Origin: Candidatus Koribacter versatilis Ellin345
GTDB taxonomy: Bacteria; Acidobacteriota; Terriglobia; Terriglobales; Acidobacteriaceae
Direction: 5' to 3'
Length of the DNA: 64,000 bases
Assembly: GCF_000014005.1 (NCBI RefSeq)
Contig: NC_008009.1
Coordinates: 1,674,001-1,738,000 of the forward strand
The notes beneath the pieces are model-generated. The model had not been told where the DNA came from. It did not search any database and saw nothing but the letters and a program-made list of their open reading frames with translations. Positions 43,991 to 52,866 of the stretch are shown piece after piece. A program made the translations under genes and the position numbers. The number at the start of each line of letters is the position of its first letter. The first letter of the stretch is position 1.

Positions 43991-44025
43991 CACTGCTCTG
44001 TCCCTCGCGCTCTCCCCACGAGCTA

Positions 44026-44285
44026 TTACCCATCAGTAAACAAAATTTTTCACTCGCCCTGTACCACCTTTGCGGCAAATTCGACGACAAGCAAAATTCC
44101 AGGGTTTACCACCGCTTTCTATGGCGTTTCAGGAAAGAAATCACGGGGCAAAACCGTCAATTTTGTGCCCCGCGAAAATACTGCCTCCGCAAACCACCAG
44201 TAAATAAGCACTTATAAAACCATGTTAACCAGAATCTAACTTCGGGTTTTACCGTAAGTTTTCCTCGTTTCTTCCCGGTAACTTG
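44026..44285. repeat. dispersed intergenic element, copy 2
   Basis: Same element as 9389-9664, same orientation. On the plus strand a GGGGCAAAA/TTTT-GTGCCCC hairpin near 44142-44172 is stronger than its counterpart in copy 1, where only the GGT/ACC and A/T parts pair. Confidence 0.8.
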
Positions 44286-44293
44286 GAAAAAGG

Positions 44294-44521
44294 TTAGCCC
44301 ACTCCACCCGCCTCTCGAATCAATTTCATCGCTTCCCGGTTCACCCAATCCTGATCGTGAAACTGCTCTCCCCACGAAATCGGCGTGACGTTTTTGGGAG
44401 CGGAGACGAATGTTCGAGTTTCGTTGCGCAAGCGTGGAAGACGAAACGGAAGCACGAATACTCCTGAAATGCCGACGGAGCGCTTACCACTGCGCGCGTG
44501 ATGCTGGCCATGGTTCGCCAC
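44294..44521 (-). pseudogene. possible gene remnant or small ORF, 75 aa
   Basis: Minus-strand open frame starting at GTG. The last 40 residues (RTFVSAPKNVTPISWGEQF, then NREAMKLIREAGG) read like true protein sequence, while the first 30 do not. No good ribosome binding site is seen. It could be a remnant of a larger gene. Its stop lies 8 bases from repeat copy 2. Confidence 0.3.
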
Positions 44522-44575
44522 CTTTGGTCACGTTTCCCGACGCGCCTCAACTGCGATATCCTAGAGGTTCCCTTG

Positions 44576-45766
44576 ATGCTGAAGCGTGTCGCCATCCTCG
44601 GTTCGACCGGCTCCATCGGTACGAGCACCCTCAAGATCGTCGAAGCTTATCCAGAGCTTTTCGAAGTCGTGTCTCTGGCAGCTGGAAGCAATCTTGATCT
44701 TGTCACCGAACAGACGGTTCGCTGGCATCCGAAGGTCGTGTCGGTCGCCACAGAAGAAGTTGCTGAAACTTTGCGCGAGCGGCTGAAGCATGCCGGCGTG
44801 AAGGGAACGAGAGTTATCTCTGGCGAGGCCGGCACTGTCGAATGTGCGACTCTGCCGGAAGTGGATTTCGTGGTCAGTGCAATCGTCGGCGTCGGCGGAC
44901 TCAAAGCGACCTACGAGGCGGTGAAGGCAGGGAAGTCCATCGGCCTCGCGAACAAAGAGACCATGGTGGCTGCCGGCGAATTGATCACTGCTGAGGCGCG
45001 CAAGCAGGGCAAGCCGATCCTTCCGATAGACAGCGAGCACAACGCGATCCACCAGGCGATGCGCGGCGGACGACTGAAGGAAGTCGAGAGGGTCTGGTTG
45101 ACCGCTTCCGGTGGGCCGTTTCTGCATACGCCGAAAGCCGACTTCGAGCACATCACGGTCGAACAGGCGTTGAACCATCCCACGTGGAAGATGGGACGCC
45201 GCATCACGATCGATTCTGCGACGTTGATGAATAAGGGCTTCGAGGTGATCGAGGCGTGCCGACTGTTCGATTTACCAGCCAGCCGGGTCGAGGTCATCGT
45301 GCACCCGCAGAGCACGATTCACTCAATGGTGGAGTTTGTGGACGGTTCGTTACTTGCGCAACTTTCGGTAACGGACATGCGGTTACCGATCCTGTATGCG
45401 ATGACATTTCCAGATCGGATTCCGTCTAATCTCAAGTTTCCCGTCCTGGAATTGAAGCATTTGGACTTCTATCCTCCCGATCCAGAGAAGTTTCCGTGTC
45501 TGCAATTGGCCTACGAAGCCGCGGAAAAAGGTGGGACAAAGAGCATTGCGCTCAATGCTGCGGACGAGGTTGCGGTAGCTGCGTTCCTAGAGGGTGGGAT
45601 ACCATTTAACGATATTCCGGCTACGATTCGGCACGTATTAGATGAAACGCCGGAGGCACATCCGGAATCTATAGATCAGGTCCTTTCGGCGGATGCGGCG
45701 GCGCGTGAAATTGCCCGCAAGCACATCCAGGAATTGCGTTCCTCTGTTGTCGGTCTACATTCCTGA
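44576..45766 (+). CDS. dxr: 1-deoxy-D-xylulose 5-phosphate reductoisomerase
   Basis: Second enzyme of the MEP isoprenoid pathway, converting DXP to MEP with NADPH. The 396-residue protein shows the NADPH motif GSTGSIGTST (about 8-17), the metal-binding PIDSEHNAIHQAM, the flexible-loop region with ASGGPF, and NHPTWKMGRRITIDSATLMNKG. The ATG at 44576 follows AGAGGT; earlier in-frame starts add non-family sequence. It lies with rseP downstream. ispG of the same pathway is 2.8 kb away. Confidence 0.95.
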   Translation: MLKRVAILGSTGSIGTSTLKIVEAYPELFEVVSLAAGSNLDLVTEQTVRWHPKVVSVATEEVAETLRERLKHAGVKGTRVISGEAGTVECATLPEVDFVVSAIVGVGGLKATYEAVKAGKSIGLANKETMVAAGELITAEARKQGKPILPIDSEHNAIHQAMRGGRLKEVERVWLTASGGPFLHTPKADFEHITVEQALNHPTWKMGRRITIDSATLMNKGFEVIEACRLFDLPASRVEVIVHPQSTIHSMVEFVDGSLLAQLSVTDMRLPILYAMTFPDRIPSNLKFPVLELKHLDFYPPDPEKFPCLQLAYEAAEKGGTKSIALNAADEVAVAAFLEGGIPFNDIPATIRHVLDETPEAHPESIDQVLSADAAAREIARKHIQELRSSVVGLHS

Positions 45767-45788
45767 CGAAGTTCTAAGTTGAGGTTGG

Positions 45789-47129
45789 ATGGAAGGTTTT
45801 CTCATAGCGATTGTGTCGATCGTGTTCGTACTCGGGGTGTTGGTTCTCGTTCACGAATTCGGTCATTTTGCCGCTGCCAAATTGTTTGGCGTTCGCGTGG
45901 AGACATTCTCCATCGGGTTCGGAAAGCGGCTCGTCGGTTTCCGGCGCGGTGAGACCGATTACCGCATCAGCGCTCTCCCGCTCGGCGGGTACGTGAAGAT
46001 GACTGGCGAAACTCCCCTGGACAGCCGTACCGGCGCGCCCGAGGAGTTCATGTCTCATCCGCGATGGCAGCGGATCATCATCGCCCTCGCCGGCCCGTTC
46101 ATGAATATCGCGCTCGCCATCGGACTGCTGACCGTGGTCTACATGGTGCACGACGAAGAACCGGCATTCTGGGGAGAAAAAGCGACGGTGGGGTTCGTTG
46201 CTCCGGGTAGCACCGCGGACAAGGTCGGCGTGAAAGCCGGCGACACGATCGTAAAAATCGCCAACGTCGATAATCCGACTTGGGAAGACGTTTATCTCCA
46301 GACCTCCACGAGTCCGGGAGCGGCGGTACGGCTCGATCTCCTGCGCGACCGGCAGGTGATTGCGACTTCGGTTGTCCCCGAGAAGGGGTCTGAAGAGCAG
46401 GGCAGCAATCCAGGTTGGACTCCGTACAATCCGAACACCGTTGCCAGTCTTGAAGCGGAGATGCCTGCTGCGAAGGCTGGCATCAAAGTCGGCGATTCGA
46501 TTACGGCGATCGATGGCGCACCGATCTACTCGACAGAGTCGATGATCGCCATGCTGCAACAGACAAAGGAAAAGCCGGTCGAGCTGACTGTGCAGCGTGA
46601 CGGCAAGGAATTTAAGGTTACTGTGACGCCGCAGCTGACCAACGACAAGGGCGAGAGCCGATATCGCATCGGCATGGTATCGGAGCCGAAGTACATCTCG
46701 CTTCACTTGCCGTTCAAGGCTGCGCTGTCGAAATCTCTCGACGAAAACCGGAAGTTCTCATTCCTCGTCGTTGACCTGGTCAAAAAGCTGGCGCGGGGCG
46801 CAGTTTCGATTAAGACGATGTCGAGCCCGATCGGCATGGCGAAGGCATCCGGCGAAGCAGCTCGGCAGCCCGGTTGGTCGCCATTGATGCGGATGATGGC
46901 GCTCTTCAGCTTGCAGCTTGGGATCTTCAACTTGTTCCCGATCCCCATCCTCGATGGCGGCATGATCCTGATGCTATTGATCGAAGGCCTTATGCGCCGC
47001 GACATCAGCATGCGAATCAAGGAACGCGCCTATCAAGTCGCGTTTGTCTTCCTGATGCTGTTCGCAGCCGTGGTCATCTTCAACGACATTGTGAAGACGG
47101 TTCCCGGGCTACACCAGCACTTGCCGTAA
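45789..47129 (+). CDS. rseP: site-2 intramembrane metalloprotease RseP
   Basis: Zinc metalloprotease that cuts anti-sigma factors and signal-peptide remnants within the membrane. The 446-residue protein has the zinc motif HEFGH (residues 23-27) in the first span, two tandem PDZ domains (about 130-205 and 215-300), and the second metal motif FPIPILDGG near residue 385, followed by the last span. It starts 22 bases after dxr, the common dxr-rseP order. The likely role is in envelope-stress signalling. Confidence 0.94.
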   Translation: MEGFLIAIVSIVFVLGVLVLVHEFGHFAAAKLFGVRVETFSIGFGKRLVGFRRGETDYRISALPLGGYVKMTGETPLDSRTGAPEEFMSHPRWQRIIIALAGPFMNIALAIGLLTVVYMVHDEEPAFWGEKATVGFVAPGSTADKVGVKAGDTIVKIANVDNPTWEDVYLQTSTSPGAAVRLDLLRDRQVIATSVVPEKGSEEQGSNPGWTPYNPNTVASLEAEMPAAKAGIKVGDSITAIDGAPIYSTESMIAMLQQTKEKPVELTVQRDGKEFKVTVTPQLTNDKGESRYRIGMVSEPKYISLHLPFKAALSKSLDENRKFSFLVVDLVKKLARGAVSIKTMSSPIGMAKASGEAARQPGWSPLMRMMALFSLQLGIFNLFPIPILDGGMILMLLIEGLMRRDISMRIKERAYQVAFVFLMLFAAVVIFNDIVKTVPGLHQHLP

Positions 47130-47151
47130 AGAATTTCCAGCGCAGAAAACG

Positions 47152-47178
47152 AAGGGCACGGCTTTGGCCGTGCCCTTC
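47152..47178 (+). terminator. rho-independent terminator
   Basis: AAGGGCACGGC and GCCGTGCCCTT arms around TTTG, then CTTAC, 22 bases after rseP. It ends the isoprenoid/envelope run. Confidence 0.8.
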
Positions 47179-47227
47179 TTACATGGAGGAGTCTTGGAAT
47201 GGGAACCAAGTACCCGGGGAAATTTGC

Positions 47228-47665
47228 CTAGTCCAGCGTGTTACTGACGAACTGCTCTCCTGCTAGAGCCGCACGAACGGCCCGCAGAAAATCCGAGTGA
47301 GCGTTTTGCTTCACCACGTATGCCATCGCTCCTGTTTCCATCGCTGCAGCGATTACTTCCGGCGTTGACATTTGCGTCAAGAACACGATCCGCGTTTGCG
47401 GAGCGCTCTTTCTCACAACGTGGGCCACATCAATTCCACAAAGATCGGGCAGTCCTATGTCCAGCACCACTAGATCTGGCATGTGTGCACACACGGCTTC
47501 GATCCCTTCCCGGCCGCTGGCGGCCTGGGCCACAACTTCAATCTCTGCTTCGGCGCTGAGGGCGCCTGCCGCGAAGTCGCGGAAGGCTTTGAAGTCGTCC
47601 ACAAGTACAACGCGGATCTTTCGTCCGCTTGCTGCGTTTTGTTGATCGTTGGTCCGGTTACACAC
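47228..47665 (-). CDS. stand-alone response regulator receiver protein
   Basis: A 145-residue protein made of a single receiver domain. It has the acidic pair in VLVDDFKAF, the phosphoacceptor Asp in LVVLDIGLPD, the Thr of FLTQMS and the Lys in YVVKQNAH. NarL-type receivers normally continue into a LuxR HTH; here the chain stops after the receiver, with no HTH remnant before the next features. It probably relays phosphate or allosterically controls a partner. The paired kinase is not nearby. Confidence 0.85.
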   Translation of the reverse strand: MCNRTNDQQNAASGRKIRVVLVDDFKAFRDFAAGALSAEAEIEVVAQAASGREGIEAVCAHMPDLVVLDIGLPDLCGIDVAHVVRKSAPQTRIVFLTQMSTPEVIAAAMETGAMAYVVKQNAHSDFLRAVRAALAGEQFVSNTLD

Positions 47666-47718
47666 AGTAAGGATTGTGACAGCAACGTGAATCGCTGTCG
47701 TTGCGCGGTCGCAAGCCC

Positions 47719-48435
47719 CTAGTTGTTATCGGGCAAATGCGAGCGCAATGAGATGTAGCGCGGGTCGGCGGCCTCGTGTTGCATGTGTTCGAGGGAGCGC
47801 AGGATCAAGCGCCCACGGGTTTTCGAGAGCACATGGGCCCGTTTCCATCGGCCGAGAATGCGGCTTGCGGTAAACATCGTCACGTTCGCACCGCTTGCGA
47901 GATCTTCGTTGGTTATATCAAGCAGGATGCCGTCTTTGGTCTGTTCTCCGATGCTAACCGCGAGGGTTGCAATCTCACGTGCGAGGCGTTGCTTTGCAGA
48001 TTGGTTGGTGAAACCGCGCAAGAAGTGGGCAACATAGTCCGACGCGATGAGAAGGGTGTTTTCGAACAGCAACGGATGGCGCTGCATCAATTCGCGGATC
48101 ACATCGCGCTTCCAGGCCGCGATGGTGCTCGGAATCACGGTCTCTGTGCTGACGATGTAATTGCGCGGGTGCGAGAGGACGGCCGCGGCGCCGAACAGCG
48201 AGCCACGCGGCAGCCACATGAGAATCGACATCCTGCCATTCGGTTGTACGAGGAAGTGACGTCCACATCCCTCCAACAGCAGGTACATGCAGTCGGCGGT
48301 ACTGTTTTGATGGGTCACGATAGTGCGGGCCATTAACTTGTGCACAGTGGCCGCGGAGAGCACTTCAAGGCGATCGGCGGGAGACATTCCTTCGAAGAGT
48401 GGGGACTCGAGTTGCAGCGCTGCCTGCGTGGCCAA
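47719..48435 (-). CDS. Crp/Fnr-family transcriptional regulator
   Basis: A 238-residue regulator. The cyclic-nucleotide-binding-like domain spans about 15-130 (LLLEGCGRHFLVQPNGRMS, LPRGSLFGAAAVL); the phosphate-binding pocket residues typical of true cAMP binders are not clear. A long dimer helix leads to a winged HTH (about 165-222, with ITNEDLASGANVTMFTASRI). There is no Fnr cysteine cluster. It is divergent from ispG, and the 139-bp region between them has an 18-bp palindrome that may be its operator. Confidence 0.85.
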   Translation of the reverse strand: MATQAALQLESPLFEGMSPADRLEVLSAATVHKLMARTIVTHQNSTADCMYLLLEGCGRHFLVQPNGRMSILMWLPRGSLFGAAAVLSHPRNYIVSTETVIPSTIAAWKRDVIRELMQRHPLLFENTLLIASDYVAHFLRGFTNQSAKQRLAREIATLAVSIGEQTKDGILLDITNEDLASGANVTMFTASRILGRWKRAHVLSKTRGRLILRSLEHMQHEAADPRYISLRSHLPDNN

Positions 48436-48484
48436 GGTACACCTCTCAATTTGTGCATCGTAACTGTACTTCCAATACTCTGAT

Positions 48485-48502
48485 ACTGCTAGAGTTAGCA
48501 GT
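48485..48502. promoter_or_regulatory. palindromic site between Crp/Fnr gene and ispG
   Basis: ACTGCTA-GAGT-TAGCAGT is a perfect 7-bp inverted repeat with a 4-bp spacer. The layout is close to Crp/Fnr-type operators (two half-sites, 4-6 bp apart), 50 bp before the regulator ATG and 73 bp before ispG. Confidence 0.5.
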
Positions 48503-48574
48503 TACGGGCAGATGAATTAGCCCTGCTTGAGGCGGTTTTTGGGACATCCTAAGCTGCTAAAATAAACCTAAGCT

Positions 48575-49816
48575 ATGCCTACGATTTACCGCCGTAAAAC
48601 TCCTGTTGTTCGCATTGGAGACGTCTGGGTCGGCAGCGACGCGCCGGTTGTGGTGCAGTCGATGACCAACACCGACACCGCCGATGTGGACTCGACGATT
48701 AAGCAGTGTATCGCGCTTGCCCGCGCCGGGTCTGAGCTCATCCGCGTCACCGTGAACAACGATGACGCCGCCAAGGGCGTGCCGCATCTCGTTGACGGCC
48801 TGGCCAAGATCGGCATCCATACGCCGATCATCGGCGATTTCCACTACAACGGCCACATCCTGCTGAAGAAATATCCCGACTGCGCGAAGGCGTTGGCGAA
48901 GTACCGCATCAATCCCGGCAATGTGTCGATCGGTCGCAAGGACGACGACAACTTCAAGGCCATGGTGGACGTTGCGGTTGAGAACCAGAAGCCCGTCCGC
49001 ATTGGCGTGAACTGGGGCTCGCTCGACCAGCAGCTTCTCGCGAAGATGATGGACCAGAACGCGAAGCTCGCTGAGCCGAAAGAAGCCCGTGACGTGATGA
49101 TGGAAGCGATGATTGTCTCCGCGCTGAATTCCGCGGCAATCGCCGAACGTTACGGCCTGCGTAAAGATCAGATCATCCTCAGCGCAAAGGTGAGCGGCGT
49201 ACAGGATTTGATCGACGTTTATCGCGATCTCGCCAAGCGTTGCGACTACGTGCTGCACCTCGGATTGACCGAAGCAGGTATGGGAGCGAAGGGCGTCGTG
49301 GCATCGACGGCCGGTTTGTCAGTTCTTCTGCTCGAAGGCATTGGCGACACAATTCGCGTCTCGCTTACGCCGAAGCCGAATGGCGATCGCACCGAAGAAG
49401 TTCTGGTCGCGCAGCAGATTTTGCAATCGATGGCGATCCGCAGTTTCACACCGCAGGTGACAGCCTGCCCGGGTTGCGGACGAACCACTAGTACCTTCTT
49501 CCAGGAACTCGCCGAGCGCATCCAGAACTACATTCGCGAACAGATGCCGCAGTGGAAGACCCGCTACACCGGCGTGGAAGAGATGAAGGTCGCGGTGATG
49601 GGCTGCGTGGTGAATGGCCCCGGCGAATCGAAGCACGCTAACATCGGCATCTCGCTGCCGGGCACATTTGAGGAGCCGAAGGCGCCCGTGTACGTAGACG
49701 GCCGCCTGATGACGACGCTCAAGGGCGACAAGATCGTCGAGGAGTTTACGACGATTCTCAACGAGTACGTAGACAACCGATACGCAAAGAAGGCCGAAGA
49801 AGCGGTCGGCGTTTAA
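48575..49816 (+). CDS. ispG: 4-hydroxy-3-methylbut-2-enyl diphosphate synthase
   Basis: Iron-sulfur enzyme of the MEP pathway, converting MEcPP to HMBPP. The 413-residue protein begins [15 protein letters not shown] and [10 protein letters not shown], and has [13 protein letters not shown] and IGDFHYNGH. Late cysteine motifs CPGCGRTT and [10 protein letters not shown] hold the 4Fe-4S ligands. Length and order fit the bacterial single-chain form. It lies divergent from a Crp/Fnr gene and is followed by a strong terminator. Confidence 0.95.
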   Translation: MPTIYRRKTPVVRIGDVWVGSDAPVVVQSMTNTDTADVDSTIKQCIALARAGSELIRVTVNNDDAAKGVPHLVDGLAKIGIHTPIIGDFHYNGHILLKKYPDCAKALAKYRINPGNVSIGRKDDDNFKAMVDVAVENQKPVRIGVNWGSLDQQLLAKMMDQNAKLAEPKEARDVMMEAMIVSALNSAAIAERYGLRKDQIILSAKVSGVQDLIDVYRDLAKRCDYVLHLGLTEAGMGAKGVVASTAGLSVLLLEGIGDTIRVSLTPKPNGDRTEEVLVAQQILQSMAIRSFTPQVTACPGCGRTTSTFFQELAERIQNYIREQMPQWKTRYTGVEEMKVAVMGCVVNGPGESKHANIGISLPGTFEEPKAPVYVDGRLMTTLKGDKIVEEFTTILNEYVDNRYAKKAEEAVGV

Positions 49817-49820
49817 GTTC

Positions 49821-49857
49821 CACGAAGGCGCAGAGAAACGAATCTCTGCGCCTTCGT
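49821..49857 (+). terminator. rho-independent terminator
   Basis: A 16-bp perfect stem, CACGAAGGCGCAGAGA and its complement, around AACGAA, followed by TTTCTG. It converges on the VOC gene, so it may serve both strands. Confidence 0.85.
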
Positions 49858-49869
49858 GTTTCTGCCGAT

Positions 49870-50337
49870 CTATGCAGGTTTCATCTGTTCCTTCATGCGC
49901 CGATCCATCTCTTCCGGCGAGACATCTTCGACGTGGGTTGATACATACCACACATAGCCGAACGGGTCTTTCAAGCCGCCACTCCGGTCGCCATAGAACT
50001 GCGTCGTCAGCGGACGTTCCACGCTGCCGCCAGCTTCCACAGCGCGGTTGAAGACCGCGTCGCAGTCGTCGACGTAGAGCACCATGCTCACCGCCGAGCC
50101 GCCCAGGGTAATTGGGCTCTTGTGTGCGAGCTCCACTTTTTCCTCGGCAAGCATGACCATCGAATTGCCGATCTTTATCTCTGCGTGGGCGACGTTGCCC
50201 TTGTCATCGAGCATTTTGTAGACTTCCTGCGCGCCGAAAGCCTTGGTGTAATACTCCATTGCTTGCTTCGCGCCCTTGATCACCAGGTAGGGTGTGACGG
50301 AGTGGTACCCGTCGGGAATCGGTTTTACCTTCGACAT
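49870..50337 (-). CDS. VOC-superfamily protein, PhnB/glyoxalase-like
   Basis: A 155-residue protein of the vicinal-oxygen-chelate fold. VTPYLVIKGAKQAMEYYTKA and the ending DPFGYVWYVSTH are the PhnB-like signature, with two beta-alpha-beta-beta-beta modules. The ATG at 50337 is preferred because GGAGA lies about 8 bases upstream; an ATG two codons earlier is too close. It follows an AraC regulator on the same strand. Substrate unknown. Confidence 0.85.
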   Translation of the reverse strand: MSKVKPIPDGYHSVTPYLVIKGAKQAMEYYTKAFGAQEVYKMLDDKGNVAHAEIKIGNSMVMLAEEKVELAHKSPITLGGSAVSMVLYVDDCDAVFNRAVEAGGSVERPLTTQFYGDRSGGLKDPFGYVWYVSTHVEDVSPEEMDRRMKEQMKPA

Positions 50338-50490
50338 TGCCATATCTCCAAATGAATTGAAGCGGACCAGCACTCCCGCGCACCGCAGCCTGATCCCAAA
50401 TACTCGTCCGGCCGCCATGCGTTGAGTCGCCATCCTCCTATGGGTATGAGTCTGGCGGATTGCGCTCGCCGCGTATTGTAAAAAATTGAC

Positions 50491-51306
50491 CTAGTCGGCC
50501 AGAGGCACGTGATTGAGGTGCACGGTGCGGCTGGCAAGATATTCCGTCGGGCTAATACCGGAAAACGCTTTGAAATCGTGGACGAAGTGCGCCTGGTCGA
50601 AATAGCCACAATGCAGCGCAATGTCGGCAAGGTCTACATCCCTCTTCCCGCCGATACCGTGCACGACTTCCTGGAAGCGCAGAACGCGGCAGAAGAGCTT
50701 CGGCGTAAGTCCGACTTGCTCGCTGAACAATTGGATGAACCGCCGCGAACTGATGCCGATTTTCTCCACCAGCTCGGCCATGCTTTGTGCCTGTCGCGAA
50801 TGCATCTCGTGGAGGGCGAAGAGGACTGCCTTGTGGTGTTCGAAGGCCATCATCTTTTCCATGAGCGCGGCTTCGAGCAGGTCGAATTTTGCCTCAACGC
50901 TGGGGAGCGCTAGGAGTCGCTCGCGCAAGGTGTTCGCAGAAGGCCCCCAAGCATCCTCGAGAGAAAGATGCTGGTCTTTGAACTCGCTGAGCGGGAGATC
51001 GAAAAACGGAAATGCGCCACCAGGAGCGAAGTGCATGCCCATTACGTGCATCTGCTCATCGGTATCGATCACCGTGTATTCCGTGAGCATGCCGGAGATC
51101 AACGCGCCGCGATGCGTAAGGCATTCGTTGTTCTTGCGCGGGTCGTACACGCGCGTGATGTCTTCCTTGAGATTGAAAACGACTTCAATGGTGCCGGTGG
51201 GTAGGATCCGCTCTTTTTTGTGCGCTGTCTCGTAGCCCTCATAGAACCAGAGCACGCGTACGAAACGCGACAGCGGCGGCTTGGGGATTCGGTGCAGGAA
51301 CTTCAT
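50491..51306 (-). CDS. AraC-family transcriptional regulator
   Basis: A 271-residue regulator. The N-terminal domain (1-150) is a cupin-like sensing domain (ILPTGTIEVVFNLKED, MGMHFAPGGAFPFF) of the type seen in DUF6597 regulators. The C-terminal AraC HTH pair (about 165-260) holds MAELVEKIGISSRRFIQLFS and LADIALHCGYFDQAHFVHDF, ending GISPTEYL. The inducer is unknown. It is 153 bp upstream of the VOC gene, a possible target. Confidence 0.88.
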   Translation of the reverse strand: MKFLHRIPKPPLSRFVRVLWFYEGYETAHKKERILPTGTIEVVFNLKEDITRVYDPRKNNECLTHRGALISGMLTEYTVIDTDEQMHVMGMHFAPGGAFPFFDLPLSEFKDQHLSLEDAWGPSANTLRERLLALPSVEAKFDLLEAALMEKMMAFEHHKAVLFALHEMHSRQAQSMAELVEKIGISSRRFIQLFSEQVGLTPKLFCRVLRFQEVVHGIGGKRDVDLADIALHCGYFDQAHFVHDFKAFSGISPTEYLASRTVHLNHVPLAD

Positions 51307-51439
51307 GGAAAGCGCCCCACGCGCTTCGGGAAAGTTTAGCCCCGCCCCGCAAACGATTCAACTCACAAGCAAAAGGCGCGGCAGGTTCGCCGCGCTTCTG
51401 CTGCGTCGCTTCGTTGTCACCGCTAAACTCTTCACACTG

Positions 51440-51562
51440 TTATTGGCGCGCTGCGAATTCCATGATCGCTACCGCCGCCGCAAGCCATACACCGAACGCT
51501 ACGAGGTTTGCCGTCACTCGCACCGTAAAACTATCGATTGCCCAGTTCCATTTTGCGCTCAT
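51440..51562 (-). CDS. 40-residue single-span membrane protein
   Basis: A very short gene with a good GGAGG 6 bases before its ATG at 51562. The product is MSAKWNWAIDSFTVR, then a hydrophobic helix (about 16-35, VTANLVAFGVWLAAAVAIM), ending EFAARQ. The membrane span and strong ribosome binding site argue that it is real. It lies downstream of the enoyl-CoA hydratase gene (51657-52439) on the same strand and may be its last cistron. Function unknown. Confidence 0.5.
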   Translation of the reverse strand: MSAKWNWAIDSFTVRVTANLVAFGVWLAAAVAIMEFAARQ

Positions 51563-51656
51563 CTTGTGCCTCCACGGGACCCTTATGTAGAGAAGTACGC
51601 ACGAGCGGGGGAAAAGTTCGCAAACGTTGCAACGGTTGATGGGATGAAGGGTGGGA

Positions 51657-52439
51657 TTAACGGCCACTCCATTGCGGTTTGCGCTTTTCGAGGAATGCCG
51701 TGACCCCCTCGCGGAAGTCAGCTGTAGTGCGGATTTCGGCATTGGCGCGCATGGAGGAGGGGATGTGCCGGTCTAGCTCGTCGGCGCTGAAGCTGTTGAT
51801 GAGGCGCTTTGTTGCAACCAGCGAAGCGGGGCTGTTTTGCAGGAGTGTTTCGCAGAGTTGTTGCACGCGTTCGTTCAGTTTTTCCGGCGGTACGACTTCG
51901 GTGATGAGACCGATGCGGAAGGCTTCGTCGGCGCTGAGAATGCGGCCGGTTAGCAGGAGGTCGCGCGCTTGCTTCTCGCCGATCTGGCGCACCAGGAACG
52001 AAGACACGATCGCCGGCGTGAATCCGATACGGACTTCCGTGTAGCCGAACTTTGCTTCCGATGAGGCGATGGTGAAATCGCAGAGCGTCGCGAGACCTGT
52101 GCCGCCGGCGATCGCAGCGCCGTTTACCGCAGCAATTGTGATCTTCGGGAAGTCGTAGAGGGTACGGAACAGGCGCGCTACGGTCTCGGTGTCTTTCAGG
52201 TTCTGTTCAGTGCTGTTGCCGGTGATCTGGCGCAGGTTCTCGAGGTCCATGCCGGAGCAAAAGGCGTTGCCGGCGCCCGTCAGAACGAGGAGTTGCGCGG
52301 GACTGTTCTCGACTTCGGCCATGGCGGTCAGGAGCTCATCAATCAGCTCGTAGCTCATGGCATTACGCTTTTCAGGGCGGTTGATGGTGATCGTGGCGAC
52401 GGCACCTTCGGTATGACAAAGCAGCGTTTTATAGCCCAT
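51657..52439 (-). CDS. enoyl-CoA hydratase/isomerase
   Basis: A 260-residue crotonase. INRPEKRNAMSYELID near the N-terminus, LVLTGAGNAFCSGMDLENL (oxyanion hole), AAINGAAIAGG-like AAVNGAAIAGGTGLAT, and TEVRIGFTPAIVSSF are family marks. The hydratase Glu pair is not both evident: position Glu in YTEVRIG is present. Substrate unclear; context suggests branched-chain acyl-CoA breakdown, as in methylglutaconyl-CoA hydration. The ATG at 52439 is preferred since GAGAGG precedes it. Confidence 0.88.
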   Translation of the reverse strand: MGYKTLLCHTEGAVATITINRPEKRNAMSYELIDELLTAMAEVENSPAQLLVLTGAGNAFCSGMDLENLRQITGNSTEQNLKDTETVARLFRTLYDFPKITIAAVNGAAIAGGTGLATLCDFTIASSEAKFGYTEVRIGFTPAIVSSFLVRQIGEKQARDLLLTGRILSADEAFRIGLITEVVPPEKLNERVQQLCETLLQNSPASLVATKRLINSFSADELDRHIPSSMRANAEIRTTADFREGVTAFLEKRKPQWSGR

Positions 52440-52623
52440 TAAGCCCTCTCGACTGCGGAATTGGCGCTGTGCCCCAACCCGGGGAGACATCCCCAAAAAG
52501 CGGTATCTACAGTTACTGCCGTACTATGGCGCGAAATGTGTTCCAGGCGGAAACTCTTACTGAAAATTGGTTCCCGCAAGCGACTGTAGTCGGCGGAACC
52601 GTGGCAAGGCAAGGACGTACGAT

Positions 52624-52821
52624 ATGCAGTCTCCATTAACGCTAAGCGCGATCATGATTTTCGCAGCGACGCTTTTACAGTTTCCGGGGCGCAGCCATGA
52701 CGCTCGCGTCACCAGACATTCGGAACGCGAACGCGCATTCGATTTTGAACAGTTTCTGGAAAACTCGCCAGCGCCGCAACATTCCTTGGCTTCCGATATC
52801 TCGGCCCTGTTTTTCTCCTGA
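52624..52821 (+). CDS. candidate small exported protein, 65 aa
   Basis: Plus-strand open frame in the gap between two minus-strand genes. MQSPLTLSAIMIFAATLLQF resembles a signal peptide; the rest is charged and then ends SDISALFFS. AAGGA lies 8 bases upstream and a terminator follows at 52843. It could equally be a chance frame. Confidence 0.35.
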   Translation: MQSPLTLSAIMIFAATLLQFPGRSHDARVTRHSERERAFDFEQFLENSPAPQHSLASDISALFFS

Positions 52822-52842
52822 TTGGTCAACGTGGTGACAGGG

Positions 52843-52866
52843 AAGCGGCCTAACCGGGCCGCTTTT
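52843..52866. terminator. bidirectional terminator
   Basis: AAGCGGCC and GGCCGCTT arms around TAACC, then TTCTATT on the plus strand. It sits right at the stop of the HMG-CoA-lyase-like gene and after the small plus-strand frame. Confidence 0.75.

Larger units (their letters stand above)
43926..44575. other. 650-bp repeat-rich intergenic region between cdsA and dxr
   Basis: Two dispersed repeats occupy the first part (43934-43990 and 44026-44285). The second part (44286-44521) has a minus-strand open frame that may be a gene remnant. Its presence breaks the otherwise tight uppS-cdsA-dxr order, so dxr probably has its own promoter here. Confidence 0.6.

Noticed and set aside
44157-44375. Minus-strand 72-codon frame inside repeat copy 2
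   Set aside because: Only part of it matches copy 1 in frame, differences are mostly amino-acid changing, and there is no start signal.
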